A stretch of DNA of 64,000 nt from an uncultured Winogradskyella sp. (GCF_947495255.1 NZ_CANLYI010000001.1:486044-550043); one strand, 5' to 3'. Positions 7,408 through 15,562 are shown, numbered from the stretch's first letter. Program-made: numbers and translations. Notes: generated from the letters alone by a model not told the origin.

Positions 7408-7446
7408 AAAAGCAGAGATTACACAATAATAAAACAGTAATAACTC

Positions 7447-7476
7447 AAAAAGATTCCTATTTAAAGGAATCTTTTT
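7447..7476 (+). terminator. Intrinsic terminator after greA
   Basis: A 12-bp stem AAAAAGATTCCT (7447-7458) / AGGAATCTTTTT (7465-7476) with a 6-base loop and terminal T run, placed 40 bases after the greA stop. Confidence 0.85.
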
Positions 7477-7507
7477 ATATTTATAAAAGACTTAATCCAA
7501 TATAATC

Positions 7508-7897
7508 ATGGCAACAATTTTTACTAAAATAATTTCAGGAGAAATTCCATCTTATAAAGTTGCTGAAACCGAAGATTTCTTTGCGTTTTTAGATATTAAT
7601 CCAAACTCTAAAGGGCACACACTTTGTATTCCTAAAAAAGAAGTCAATAAGATTTTTGATTTAGATGAAGAATTATACCTTGGATTAATGCAGTTCTCTA
7701 GAAAAGTTGCTATAGCTTTAGAAAAAGCAGTGCCTTGTGAACGTATAGGAATGTCTGTAATTGGTTTAGAAGTTCCACATGCTCATGTGCACCTAATTCC
7801 TTTACATACTATGGATGACGCTCGGTTTTCTAATAAACAAAAATTAGAGCCCGAAGAATTTAAAGCCATTGCAGAAAAGATTGCATCGTATTTGTAA
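7508..7897 (+). CDS. HIT family nucleotide hydrolase/transferase
   Basis: A 129-residue HIT-domain protein. The N-terminal T-I-F-T-K-I-I-S-G-E-I-P-S-Y-K-V and the histidine triad H-A-H-V-H-L-I-P-L near residue 97-105 are diagnostic, and length is typical of Hint-like enzymes. HIT proteins act on nucleoside phosphoramidates or dinucleotides through the central His of the triad; the natural substrate is not predictable. It lies just after the greA terminator, abuts the convergent zinc-ribbon gene (next base after its stop), and probably has its own weak promoter. Confidence 0.95.
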   Translation: MATIFTKIISGEIPSYKVAETEDFFAFLDINPNSKGHTLCIPKKEVNKIFDLDEELYLGLMQFSRKVAIALEKAVPCERIGMSVIGLEVPHAHVHLIPLHTMDDARFSNKQKLEPEEFKAIAEKIASYL

Positions 7898-8254
7898 TTA
7901 AAACGCAATTAATCCTGAAGAGATTAGAGCAACTGCAATAAGAATCACAGTAAAAAACGTAATTATTGCCCAAGAAATAGGCTTTAGTTTTACAGACTTC
8001 GGTTTGCTATTAAGTCCTCTTTTGTGATAATCTACTACTTGCTCAATATCATCAGTCCATCGTATAGGAAAAATTTGAACATCACAATTAAGACAACAAA
8101 TTTCACTTACAATATCGTTAGTGATGGATTTATAAAATTGAGTTTCAGATAATTTTTGCTTAAACGTAAGTTCTAAGCTATCATTAGAATAACATTCCGG
8201 ACAATTATTACTTATCCTAGCTTGCTTTAAGGTAAAAAACTGTGATGAACTCAT
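7898..8254 (-). CDS. Hypothetical zinc-ribbon protein with C-terminal membrane anchor
   Basis: A 118-residue protein I do not recognise by family. Near the N terminus it has C-P-E-C (about residues 18-21) and later C-L-N-C (about 53-56), the arrangement of a treble-clef or ribbon zinc site. A basic linker precedes one strong hydrophobic segment over the last 25 residues (A-I-I-T-F-F-T-V-I-L-I-A-V-A-L-I), so it is probably tail-anchored with the zinc domain in the cytoplasm. I chose the ATG at 8254 over the TTG six bases upstream. Confidence 0.6.
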   Translation of the reverse strand: MSSSQFFTLKQARISNNCPECYSNDSLELTFKQKLSETQFYKSITNDIVSEICCLNCDVQIFPIRWTDDIEQVVDYHKRGLNSKPKSVKLKPISWAIITFFTVILIAVALISSGLIAF

Positions 8255-8358
8255 ACTCAAATTTACGTTAAAATTTTGATTATCAAATTATAAGACGTTA
8301 TCAACCAAAAGAAAAGCAGTAACTAAAAAGTATTAATACTGTTACTTTTTATTTAAAA

Positions 8359-8388
8359 TTGAGATTCTTCCCTTTGCGCTGAATGACA
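8359..8388 (-). repeat. TGTCATTC...GAATCTCAA repeat unit (intergenic copy)
   Basis: Read on the minus strand this is TGTCATTC, an 11-14 base centre, then GAATCTCAA: the same end sequences as the copy inside the TonB receptor gene (6141-6169). It sits 5 bases beyond the histidine kinase stop codon. Confidence 0.6.
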
Positions 8389-8392
8389 AAAA

Positions 8393-9550
8393 TCACACCT
8401 GTTTCAACATAATCTGAATGGTTGTTCCTTTTTCTAATTCAGAAGTTAACACTTTTATTTTGCCATTGTGATAATCATCAACAATACGTTTTGCCAAAGA
8501 CAAGCCAAGTCCCCAACCTCTTTTCTTTGTGGTATAACCAGGTTCAAATATCTTAGTGTAAGATGATTTTGGTATGCCTTTACCTGTATCAGAAATATTA
8601 ATAAAAACTTGTCGTTCTAATTGTGTTAATTCTAGTTTTAAATCACCTTTACCCTTCATGGCATCAATGGCATTTTTTACAAGGTTTTCAATCGTCCAGC
8701 TTAAAAGTTGTTCATTTATACTTACAGGAATTTCTCTATCAGGAATTACAATTTCAAAATTTATAAGCTTAGAAGAACGTGATTTTAAATACTCATAAGA
8801 TGATTTAGTTACTGCTACAATATCCATCGTTTTAAGTGTTGGCACAGAACCTATTTTACTAAAACGTTCGGTTATGGTTTGTAATCTATCAATGTCTTTT
8901 TCAATTTCAACAATGTATTCAGGATTTACGTTTTCGGTCTTTAAAATTTCTGCCCAACCCACTAAAGAAGATAATGGTGTACCAATCTGGTGAGCAGTCT
9001 CCTTTGCCATACCTGTCCAAAGTTTATTCTGTTCAGCAATTTTAGTGCTTCGGTAAAAGAAATAAACCACAGCTGCAAAAAGCAAAATAATAAGTAATAA
9101 GGCTAAAGGGTAATATTTTAATTTGTTTAATAATGGTGAATTGCCATAATAAATAGTTTGTTTAACCTTTGCACCCATAATTACAGGTATAGGTTGATTT
9201 TCACTTTCAAACTGACTAACAAGCGCCTTTAATTTCTTCGGATTATTTAAAATTAAACTATCTATATTTCTCGCTCTATTTACTTCTCCATTTTCATCGA
9301 GCACTATTACAGGCGTACTTATAATGGTTTCTGTAACGACATGTGATGTCACCGGATTGACGTCAGAATCTAAATTATCCATACTATTTAGATCAATCTG
9401 TGCAACAGACCAAGTTTTCATCTTTGACCGTTCTTCAACTTTAAAATTCTGAAAAAACGTATAAGTATTCCAGAGAATAAGAGAAATAATAATAAAAGAA
9501 GATACAATTATAATCCAACGGATTACATTTCGGTTTAAGCTAAAAGTCAT
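8393..9550 (-). CDS. Membrane sensor histidine kinase
   Basis: A 385-residue two-component sensor. An N-terminal membrane helix (about residues 10-32), a periplasmic segment of about 110 residues, and a second helix (about 148-168) precede the dimerisation domain with the phospho-acceptor motif E-T-A-H-Q-I-G-T-P-L-S-S-L. The ATPase domain shows N-L-V-K-N-A-I-D-A-M (N box), D-T-G-K-G-I-P (G1) and G-W-G-L-G-L-S-L-A-K-R-I-V (G2). The periplasmic part has no family I recognise. No response regulator lies next to it, so it is an orphan here. It diverges from the flavin reductase gene. Confidence 0.93.
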   Translation of the reverse strand: MTFSLNRNVIRWIIIVSSFIIISLILWNTYTFFQNFKVEERSKMKTWSVAQIDLNSMDNLDSDVNPVTSHVVTETIISTPVIVLDENGEVNRARNIDSLILNNPKKLKALVSQFESENQPIPVIMGAKVKQTIYYGNSPLLNKLKYYPLALLLIILLFAAVVYFFYRSTKIAEQNKLWTGMAKETAHQIGTPLSSLVGWAEILKTENVNPEYIVEIEKDIDRLQTITERFSKIGSVPTLKTMDIVAVTKSSYEYLKSRSSKLINFEIVIPDREIPVSINEQLLSWTIENLVKNAIDAMKGKGDLKLELTQLERQVFINISDTGKGIPKSSYTKIFEPGYTTKKRGWGLGLSLAKRIVDDYHNGKIKVLTSELEKGTTIQIMLKQV

Positions 9551-9647
9551 TAGTTAGTTTTAATTCAATTTTAAATATAATGCAAAACTGTTAATAATAT
9601 TGCACGCTAATGTTTATAAAATCCTTTCAGTAGCAACTCAATATAAT

Positions 9648-9655
9648 TATATTTG
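9648..9655 (+). promoter_or_regulatory. -7 box TATATTTG before the flavin reductase gene
   Basis: A perfect TAnnTTTG box 20 bases before the ATG at 9675. No obvious -33 TTG at the ideal distance. Confidence 0.5.
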
Positions 9656-9674
9656 TTGAAAACCAGATAAATAC

Positions 9675-10544
9675 ATGGCATCATTCAACCCTCAGGATCT
9701 TACAACAGGCGTTTTACATAGCTATTTATTGAGTGCAGTAGCACCAAGACCAATCGCTTTTGCAAGTACAATGAATGCTAATGGTCATCCAAATTTATCT
9801 CCATTTAGCTTTTTTAATGTGTTTAGTGCTAATCCGCCAATATTAATATTTTCTCCTGCTAGACGAGTTAGAGATAACACTATAAAACACACTTTAGAAA
9901 ACGTTGAAGCAACCAAAGAAGTGGTGATTAATGTGGTAAATTATGATATCGTTCAGCAAATGTCTTTAACAAGCACAGAATATCCTGAAGGCACTAATGA
10001 ATTTGAAAAAGCTGGTTTAACCATGTTGCCCTCAGACAAAATAAAACCTTTTAGAGTCGCTGAATCTCCTATACAACTAGAATGTAAAGTAAATGAGATT
10101 ATACATTTAGGAACCGAAGGAGGTGCTGGTAATTTGGTTATCTGTGAGGTGGTAAAACTTCACATTTCTGAAGAGGTTTTAAATGAAAATCAGACTGTAA
10201 ACCAAGAAGCATTAGATTTGGTAGCTAGAGCTGGTGGAAGTTATTACAGTAGAGCTAAAAAGGGCTTTTTTGAAATCCCAAAACCATTATCAACGATGGG
10301 AATTGGTGTAGATAATATGCCAGAGCATGTTAAAAATAGTATGATTTTAACAGGAAATAATCTTGGCATGTTAGCCAATGTTGAAGCTTTACCTAATAAA
10401 GATGAAGTGGATCAATTTGTAAATGATATCTCAGAACGTTATCCTGATATTAAAACGGCATCTCATAGAGAAAAACATAAATTGGCTCAAAATTATTTGA
10501 GCTTTGGAGACGTAAAAAGTGCTTGGAAGTTATTACTTTCGTAG
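9675..10544 (+). CDS. Flavin reductase family protein (FMN-binding split barrel)
   Basis: A 289-residue soluble protein with the flavin reductase-like split barrel at the N terminus: L-S-A-V-A-P-R-P-I-A-F-A-S-T (about residues 18-31), N-L-S-P-F-S-F-F-N-V-F-S and P-P-I-L-I-F-S-P-A. These segments bind FMN in the family. The extra C-terminal 90 residues are typical of a longer flavobacterial subgroup. The reductant and partner monooxygenase, if any, are unknown. DUF3127 follows after 45 bases and may be co-transcribed. Confidence 0.88.
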   Translation: MASFNPQDLTTGVLHSYLLSAVAPRPIAFASTMNANGHPNLSPFSFFNVFSANPPILIFSPARRVRDNTIKHTLENVEATKEVVINVVNYDIVQQMSLTSTEYPEGTNEFEKAGLTMLPSDKIKPFRVAESPIQLECKVNEIIHLGTEGGAGNLVICEVVKLHISEEVLNENQTVNQEALDLVARAGGSYYSRAKKGFFEIPKPLSTMGIGVDNMPEHVKNSMILTGNNLGMLANVEALPNKDEVDQFVNDISERYPDIKTASHREKHKLAQNYLSFGDVKSAWKLLLS

Positions 10545-10589
10545 CCTGAAAATAAAAATAGAATTATTTAAATTATAGATTAAGCAAAA

Positions 10590-10964
10590 ATGGAAGTACA
10601 AGGACGTATTAAAATGGTAGGAGAGACTCAAACTTTTGGGAGTAATGGGTTTAGAAAAAGAGAGATTGTAGTCACTACAGAAGAGCAGTATCCACAGCAT
10701 ATTATGGTGGAATTTGTTCAAGATAAATGTGATTTATTAAACAGTTACAAAGCTGGTCAGCAAGTTAAAATAAACATCAACTTAAGAGGTAGAGAGTGGG
10801 TAAATCCACAAGGTGAAACTAAATATTTCAACTCTATTCAAGGTTGGAGAATTGAAGCTGTACAAGCAGCTGCAAGTGGAGATATGCCACCTGTACCACC
10901 AACAGAAGCTTTTGAGCCTGTAAGTGATTTAAACGAAGGTGATAACGACGATTTACCATTCTAA
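10590..10964 (+). CDS. DUF3127 OB-fold protein with SSB-like C-terminal tail
   Basis: A 124-residue DUF3127 protein. The body (M-E-V-Q-G-R-I-K, F-R-K-R-E-I-V-V-T-T, I-M-V-E-F-V-Q-D-K, V-K-I-N-I-N-L-R-G-R-E-W) reads as an OB-fold like single-strand-binding proteins. A Pro-rich linker leads to an acidic end, G-D-N-D-D-L-P-F. The ssb gene in this window (29251-29697) ends D-D-D-L-P-F, the peptide by which SSB recruits repair and replication enzymes. The match suggests this protein offers the same docking tip. Terminator follows at 10983. Confidence 0.85.
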   Translation: MEVQGRIKMVGETQTFGSNGFRKREIVVTTEEQYPQHIMVEFVQDKCDLLNSYKAGQQVKININLRGREWVNPQGETKYFNSIQGWRIEAVQAAASGDMPPVPPTEAFEPVSDLNEGDNDDLPF

Positions 10965-10982
10965 ATCGTAAGTAAACGATAT

Positions 10983-11020
10983 AAAAAAGACTTGCTTTAA
11001 TATAAAGCAGGTCTTTTTTT
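10983..11020 (+). terminator. Intrinsic terminator after DUF3127
   Basis: Stem AAAGACTTGCTTTA / TAAAGCAGGTCTTT (about 10986-10999 / 11003-11016, one mismatch-tolerant pair) followed by T residues to 11020. Confidence 0.85.
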
Positions 11021-11043
11021 ATGCTTATCAGTTTCTTAAAATT

Positions 11044-11178
11044 AAAAAAGTCCTGATGGTTAGTCAGGACTTAGTATTGTGGTTTTAGGTTTGACTTCTA
11101 TAAATAAATTAAAAAAAAAGCAATGATGAACAAAAATTTAATTTATAAAAGTCAACTCAAATATCACGAAAATTCTTT
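11044..11178 (-). ncRNA. Candidate minus-strand small RNA with terminal hairpin
   Basis: The hairpin AAGTCCTGA (11048-11056) / TCAGGACTT (11064-11072) has its T run only on the minus strand, so it is a minus-strand terminator, yet no minus-strand protein gene lies upstream of it. On that strand a TAGCTTTG box (11192-11185) would start a transcript near 11180. In between is a long A/T-rich inverted repeat (11093-11113 with 11137-11153, ends GACTTCTATAAATAAATTAAA-type arms). Together they outline an RNA of about 135 bases. No family is recognised and no -33 element is clear. Confidence 0.35.
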
Positions 11179-11236
11179 TAGTATCAAAGCTAAAGACTTA
11201 ATTTAACAGCTTAGTAGGTTATTACTTTTCTCAACA

Positions 11237-11860
11237 ATGCACTTTCTAACAGAAAAAATCGAATTTCCAGACGTATATGAAGCTTCTGCAGATGGCCTCA
11301 TAGCCATTGGAGGCGATTTATCACCACAACGTCTACTCCATGCTTATTCTAAAGGTATATTTCCTTGGTTTCAAGATGAAGAACCTATACTTTGGTGGTC
11401 TCCAGACCCTCGTTTTGTATTGTTTCCTGAAGATTTAAAAGTCTCAAAAAGCATGAAACAAGTATTAAGAAAAGGAAATTTTAAAGTCACAGAGAATAAA
11501 GCATTTAAAGCTGTTATAGAAAATTGCGCTTTAGCAAAACGCACAGACCAAGATGGCACTTGGATAAGTGATGACATGATACAGGCTTACTACAAATTAC
11601 ATCAATTGGGTTTTGCAAAATCTATAGAGGTTTGGCAAAATGAAGAATTAGTTGGTGGTTTATATGGTATTGCCATTAATGACGATGTTTTTTGTGGTGA
11701 AAGTATGTTTTCAAAAGTGAGTAATGCGAGTAAAGTTGGCTTTATTACCTTTATTCAAAACTCTAATTTTAAACTTATAGATTGTCAGTTACACACTAAA
11801 CATTTAGAGAGTTTAGGCGCTAAAAATATAAGTAGAGCAGAATTTCTTAAATTTCTTTAA
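11237..11860 (+). CDS. aat: Leucyl/phenylalanyl-tRNA--protein transferase
   Basis: A 207-residue Aat enzyme, which adds Leu or Phe from aminoacyl-tRNA to proteins starting with Arg or Lys, marking them for ClpS/ClpAP degradation. Diagnostic stretches are A-D-G-L-I-A-I-G-G-D-L-S (about residues 17-28), Y-S-K-G-I-F-P-W-F, L-W-W-S-P-D-P-R-F-V-L, V-G-G-L-Y-G-I-A-I, F-C-G-E-S-M-F-S and L-I-D-C-Q-L-H-T-K-H-L-E-S-L-G-A. It converges with tag, with only 4 bases between stop codons, so the two ends may share 3' signals. Confidence 0.96.
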   Translation: MHFLTEKIEFPDVYEASADGLIAIGGDLSPQRLLHAYSKGIFPWFQDEEPILWWSPDPRFVLFPEDLKVSKSMKQVLRKGNFKVTENKAFKAVIENCALAKRTDQDGTWISDDMIQAYYKLHQLGFAKSIEVWQNEELVGGLYGIAINDDVFCGESMFSKVSNASKVGFITFIQNSNFKLIDCQLHTKHLESLGAKNISRAEFLKFL

Positions 11861-11864
11861 CCTA

Positions 11865-12428
11865 TTAAACCTCATTATATCTAAAACAAGAGACTTCGTG
11901 GTCATTAACCATACCTGTAGCTTGCATGTGTGCATAAATGACTGTTGAACCAACAAATTTAAATCCACGTTTTTTTAAATCCTTACTTATAGCATCGCTT
12001 AAATCTGTATTTGCTGGTGCATTTTTATAATTCTCAACTTTATTTTTTAATGGTTTTCCGTCTACAAAGTCCCAAATATATTTTGAAAACGAACCAAATT
12101 CCTCTTGCACTTTCATAAACGCTTGCGCATTAGTTATGGTAGCATTTACTTTTAGTTTATTTCTTACAATACCAGCATCTTGCAATAATGCTTGAACTTT
12201 AGAAGAATTATATTTTGCAATTTTCTTGTAGTCAAAATTATCAAATGCCTTTCTAAAATTTTCTCGCTTTTTTAAAATGGTAATCCAACTTAAACCTGCT
12301 TGAAACGTTTCGAGAATTAAAAATTCAAACAAAGTCGCATCATCATAGACTGGTACTGCCCATTCTTCATCATGATAAGCTTCATATAACTCATTTCCTG
12401 CACACCAACCACATCGGTTTTTATTCAT
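11865..12428 (-). CDS. tag: DNA-3-methyladenine glycosylase I
   Basis: A 187-residue Tag enzyme for base-excision repair of 3-methyladenine. All four zinc ligands are visible: the Cys of R-C-G-W-C near the N terminus, the His of Y-H-D-E-E-W, and N-D-H-E-V-S-C-F near the C terminus. The helix-hairpin-helix region and L-E-T-F-Q-A-G-L-S-W-I-T-I-L complete the pattern. It is divergent from the thioredoxin-like gene. Confidence 0.96.
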   Translation of the reverse strand: MNKNRCGWCAGNELYEAYHDEEWAVPVYDDATLFEFLILETFQAGLSWITILKKRENFRKAFDNFDYKKIAKYNSSKVQALLQDAGIVRNKLKVNATITNAQAFMKVQEEFGSFSKYIWDFVDGKPLKNKVENYKNAPANTDLSDAISKDLKKRGFKFVGSTVIYAHMQATGMVNDHEVSCFRYNEV

Positions 12429-12468
12429 TTGTAAGGAATTTTATTTAGTGCTACTAATGTAACAAGAG

Positions 12469-12502
12469 TTGCATAAAAAATGGCAATAGAAACTTATTTT
12501 TG
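12469..12502 (+). promoter_or_regulatory. Promoter TTG (12469) and TATTTTTG (12495)
   Basis: A TTG at 12469-12471 and a -7 box TATTTTTG at 12495-12502 are 23 bases apart. The box overlaps the first in-frame ATG (12480), so that ATG cannot be the start for this transcript; the next ATG at 12507 lies at or next to the expected transcription start. Confidence 0.5.
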
Positions 12503-12506
12503 TTTT

Positions 12507-13121
12507 ATGGAAACAGACACACTTACAATAAAAGATATTATTTCAGAAAGTCTTAAAAACAGTATGACTTACGCTGAATACAGAAACTTAGTTATAAAAT
12601 TGGTTGAAGAAAATTCAACTACCGGAAACGATAAATCTGAAGCTATGGTGAATTACACACAGCTTAACGACAGGCGTATGAGACGTTGGGATAAAACCGG
12701 TAAAGTTGCTGAAGACCTAAAAACTAAGATTGAAAACTTTGACAAAAAAGTAACTTGGTTGGTTATTTCTGAAAGTTGGTGTGGTGATGCTGCGCATATT
12801 ATGCCTATTATCAATAAAGCAGCTCAGCTTAATGATAATATTGATTACAAAGTAGTAATTAGAGATGAAAACGAAGCGTTAATGAATCAGTTTTTAACCA
12901 ATGACGGAAAAGCGATTCCGAAGTTAATTATGTTAGATTCTGAAACCAATGAAGTACTAAATACTTTTGGACCAAGACCAATAGTTGCGACCAACATGGT
13001 TAAGGCTTACAAAGAAGAACATGGTGTAATTACTCCTGAATTTAAAGAAGATTTACAACGTTGGTATAATAAAGACAAAGGGCAATCTATTGTTGAAGAT
13101 TTAGTAAAATTATTGGGATAA
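12507..13121 (+). CDS. Thioredoxin-family protein
   Basis: A 204-residue soluble thioredoxin-fold protein (PF14595-like). The fold is seen in V-T-W-L-V-I-S-E-S-W-C-G-D-A-A-H-I-M-P-I-I-N-K-A, and the cis-Pro strand in A-I-P-K-L-I-M-L-D. The usual CxxC is reduced to W-C-G-D-A: only the first cysteine remains, so a thiol-disulfide exchange role like thioredoxin is doubtful. I placed the start at the ATG at 12507 because the promoter box overlaps the upstream ATG at 12480. It stands alone. Confidence 0.8.
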   Translation: METDTLTIKDIISESLKNSMTYAEYRNLVIKLVEENSTTGNDKSEAMVNYTQLNDRRMRRWDKTGKVAEDLKTKIENFDKKVTWLVISESWCGDAAHIMPIINKAAQLNDNIDYKVVIRDENEALMNQFLTNDGKAIPKLIMLDSETNEVLNTFGPRPIVATNMVKAYKEEHGVITPEFKEDLQRWYNKDKGQSIVEDLVKLLG

Positions 13122-13142
13122 ACTTCCATTTAATAAATACTT

Positions 13143-13180
13143 TGTCATTACTAATAAGGCACAGAGAGGAATCGCGTTAC
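13143..13180. repeat. Possible degraded TGTCATT...GGAATC repeat
   Basis: TGTCATTAC... and AGAGGAATCGCGTTAC resemble the outer arms of the other short palindromic units in this window but pairing between them is poor. It lies between two convergent genes. Confidence 0.3.
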
Positions 13181-13197
13181 CGCAACATTTAAAGAAT

Positions 13198-13938
13198 CTA
13201 TTTTCCTTTAAACATAAAGGTAATTGTGCCTAATTGGTCATTTCTAGTAGACGTATCAAATTCTACCGACTTTGCGTACGCAATAGCATGATCAACTAAA
13301 CATTTGTTATTGGAGTTAGAAGAACCATTAACGTAGGCGTCATAAACGTCTCCAGATTCGTTAACTTTAATGTTAACTACTATTTTACCACCTGTTTCGC
13401 AGAGATAACGTGGAATCTTGTAATGCGTTAATGTTCTTCCTTTTAAAGAATATGTAAGTGTTCCTTTATTTTTAGCATGCTCGTCTGCTTGCTTTTTATT
13501 TTTTAAACGTTGTTGAAGCTCTTCTTGCAGCTTTTTATAAGATTCGGTTTCCTTTGTATTTAAAGCATAATCGCCACTATTAGCATAAGATTTAGCAACA
13601 CTTGTTTCGTCTATCACCTCTTCTACGTTACTTACTTTTGCCTCTTCTATCGCTTTTGTAGTACGCTCAAAATCATTTGCGCTAACTGATTTAAAGTTAC
13701 GCATCATTTCCTTGTACTCTTCATCTTCATTGAAGGCCTTATTAGTAGATTCTGCATTTAATTCTTCTAGCTTCTGAAGTTCTTCTTCTGTTTTTTCAGG
13801 TTCTGGCTCTAACAGATAGTAACTTTCACTTATAAGGTTTCCTTTTAATTTTAATTGTGCACTAAACAAAACAAGCACCACAATACTTGAAAGAAGAATT
13901 GTAATGATTAATGCTTTATGTTGTTCAATTAATTTCAA
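13198..13938 (-). CDS. TonB-like energy-transducer family protein
   Basis: A 246-residue membrane-anchored protein: one N-terminal membrane helix (about residues 10-28), a Glu/Lys-rich middle of about 130 residues with coiled-coil character, and a C-terminal domain G-G-K-I-V-V-N-I-K-V-N-E-S-G-D-V...A-K-S-V-E-F-D...G-T-I-T-F-M-F-K like the TonB C-terminal fold. The middle lacks the Pro-rich stretch of classical TonB. It probably sits in the inner membrane with its tail in the periplasm. It follows truB on the same strand after 72 bases. A true TonB role is uncertain. Confidence 0.7.
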   Translation of the reverse strand: MKLIEQHKALIITILLSSIVVLVLFSAQLKLKGNLISESYYLLEPEPEKTEEELQKLEELNAESTNKAFNEDEEYKEMMRNFKSVSANDFERTTKAIEEAKVSNVEEVIDETSVAKSYANSGDYALNTKETESYKKLQEELQQRLKNKKQADEHAKNKGTLTYSLKGRTLTHYKIPRYLCETGGKIVVNIKVNESGDVYDAYVNGSSNSNNKCLVDHAIAYAKSVEFDTSTRNDQLGTITFMFKGK

Positions 13939-14010
13939 TAGAATAGATTACGTGCTTTAGATATACGAATATAACAACGAAATAGTTGAAATGCCAATCA
14001 CAAACCCGTG

Positions 14011-14715
14011 TTAAATCAATCTTTTGGAGGTTAAACTACCTATAAATTCTTCTGGAGTAAGCGCATCGTCTACTTTAAAATCACCGATTCTTGTACGACG
14101 TAATGAGGATAAATGTGCGCCTGAATTTAATGCTTTTCCGAAGTCGTTAGCCAAAGATCTAATGTAAGTTCCTTTGCTACATACTACTCTAAAATGCAAT
14201 TCTAAATTGTTGATTTTAGTAATTTCAAATTCAGTAATTTCAACTTGCCTCGATTTAATTTCAACCGCTTCTCCTGCTCTAGCAAATTCGTATAAACGTT
14301 TACCATCTTTTTTAATGGCAGAGAATACAGGTGGAAACTGATCTATTTTCCCAATAAACTGTTTTGTTGAAGCGTGAATCAATTCGTCTGTAATATGTTC
14401 TGTAGGAAAGGTTTCATTGATCTCTGTTTCTAAATCAAAAGAAGGTGTAGTTCCGCCTAAAGCAAATGTCCCAGTATATTCTTTTTCTTGACCTTGAAAA
14501 ATATTAATCTGCTTGGTCATTTTCCCTGTACAAATCACTAACAAACCTGTTGCTAAGGGATCTAAAGTGCCAGCATGACCAACTTTAATTTTTTTAATAT
14601 TGAAGGCATGACGAATTTCCCAACGTAATTTATTTACGGCTTGAAACGACGTCCAAGTTAATGGTTTGTCTATTAATAAAACTTGTCCGGCTAAAAATTC
14701 TTCTTTAGTTATCAT
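14011..14715 (-). CDS. truB: tRNA pseudouridine(55) synthase TruB
   Basis: A 234-residue TruB. The start of the catalytic domain reads L-L-I-D-K-P-L-T-W-T-S-F and the active-site Asp is in V-G-H-A-G-T-L-D-P-L-A-T-G-L-L. Y-E-F-A-R-A-G-E and C-S-K-G-T-Y-I-R-S-L-A-N-D-F-G are also typical. It makes pseudouridine 55 in the T-loop of tRNAs. The longest open frame runs 15 codons further upstream into uppP; the ATG at 14715 shares one base with the uppP stop (TAATG), giving the expected MITKEEF start and coupling to uppP. Confidence 0.97.
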   Translation of the reverse strand: MITKEEFLAGQVLLIDKPLTWTSFQAVNKLRWEIRHAFNIKKIKVGHAGTLDPLATGLLVICTGKMTKQINIFQGQEKEYTGTFALGGTTPSFDLETEINETFPTEHITDELIHASTKQFIGKIDQFPPVFSAIKKDGKRLYEFARAGEAVEIKSRQVEITEFEITKINNLELHFRVVCSKGTYIRSLANDFGKALNSGAHLSSLRRTRIGDFKVDDALTPEEFIGSLTSKRLI

Positions 14716-15506
14716 TAGCTTAAAGACCAGATTATTGCTGCAACACCAACAATTAAACAATAGATTGCGAAGTAAGATAATTTACTCTTTTTTACTAAAG
14801 AAATCATCCAAGTACACGCAAATAAACCTGCAATGAATGCTGCGATAAACCCAATACTCAATGCTGTAAAGTTAGAACTATCATAAGTCAATTCACCTCC
14901 TAAAAGGTCTTTAGCAATTTTTCCAAATATTAAAGGCACAACCATTAAAAAAGAGAAACGAGCTGCTTTAGTTTTATCGTTACCCAATAATACTGATGTA
15001 GAAATTGTTGCTCCAGAACGTGAAATTCCTGGTAGCATTGCAATGGCTTGTGATACCCCAATCACAAAAGCATTAGCAAATGACACTTTCTTCTGTGTGT
15101 CTTTTGCTTTGTCTGCCATATAAAGCAAAACTGCTGTTACAATTAACATACAACCAACTAAAAGAATATTACCATTAAAAAGTTGTTCTAATTCTTTTTC
15201 GAAAAAGACACCTACTACAACAGCTGGTAGCATGGACAAGGCAATTTTTGAAACGAACTGTAAGTCTTCATTCCATTCAAACTTTAAAATTCCTTTTATA
15301 ATTAATAGAATATCTTTTCTAAAAATAACAATGGTACTTAACGCAGTTGCAAAATGAAGTACTACCGTAAATAATAAACTTTCTTTTGGGACGGAATTGT
15401 CTCCAAGAATTGCTTTACCGAGTTCTAAATGACCACTCGACGATACAGGTAAGAACTCTGTAAGTCCTTGAATAATTCCTAAAATAATAGCATCAATAAT
15501 TTCCAT
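14715..15506 (-). CDS. uppP: Undecaprenyl-diphosphate phosphatase UppP (BacA)
   Basis: A 263-residue polytopic inner-membrane enzyme that recycles undecaprenyl diphosphate for peptidoglycan and other envelope polymers; it is associated with bacitracin tolerance. Signature motifs are I-I-Q-G-L-T-E-F-L-P-V-S-S-S-G-H-L (about residues 12-28) and L-P-G-I-S-R-S-G-A-T-I-S, carrying the catalytic Glu and Arg/Ser residues. It follows DUF3098 and overlaps truB by one base. Confidence 0.97.
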   Translation of the reverse strand: MEIIDAIILGIIQGLTEFLPVSSSGHLELGKAILGDNSVPKESLLFTVVLHFATALSTIVIFRKDILLIIKGILKFEWNEDLQFVSKIALSMLPAVVVGVFFEKELEQLFNGNILLVGCMLIVTAVLLYMADKAKDTQKKVSFANAFVIGVSQAIAMLPGISRSGATISTSVLLGNDKTKAARFSFLMVVPLIFGKIAKDLLGGELTYDSSNFTALSIGFIAAFIAGLFACTWMISLVKKSKLSYFAIYCLIVGVAAIIWSLS

Positions 15507-15562
15507 GAGACAAAAGTATCAATTATCAGAAAGTTACATAGTAAAAGTAAATAAAAAGCGAA

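Noticed and set aside
11048..11072. Hairpin read as a second plus-strand terminator for DUF3127
   Set aside because: On the plus strand it is followed by AGTATTGTGG, not T residues; the T run is on the minus strand.
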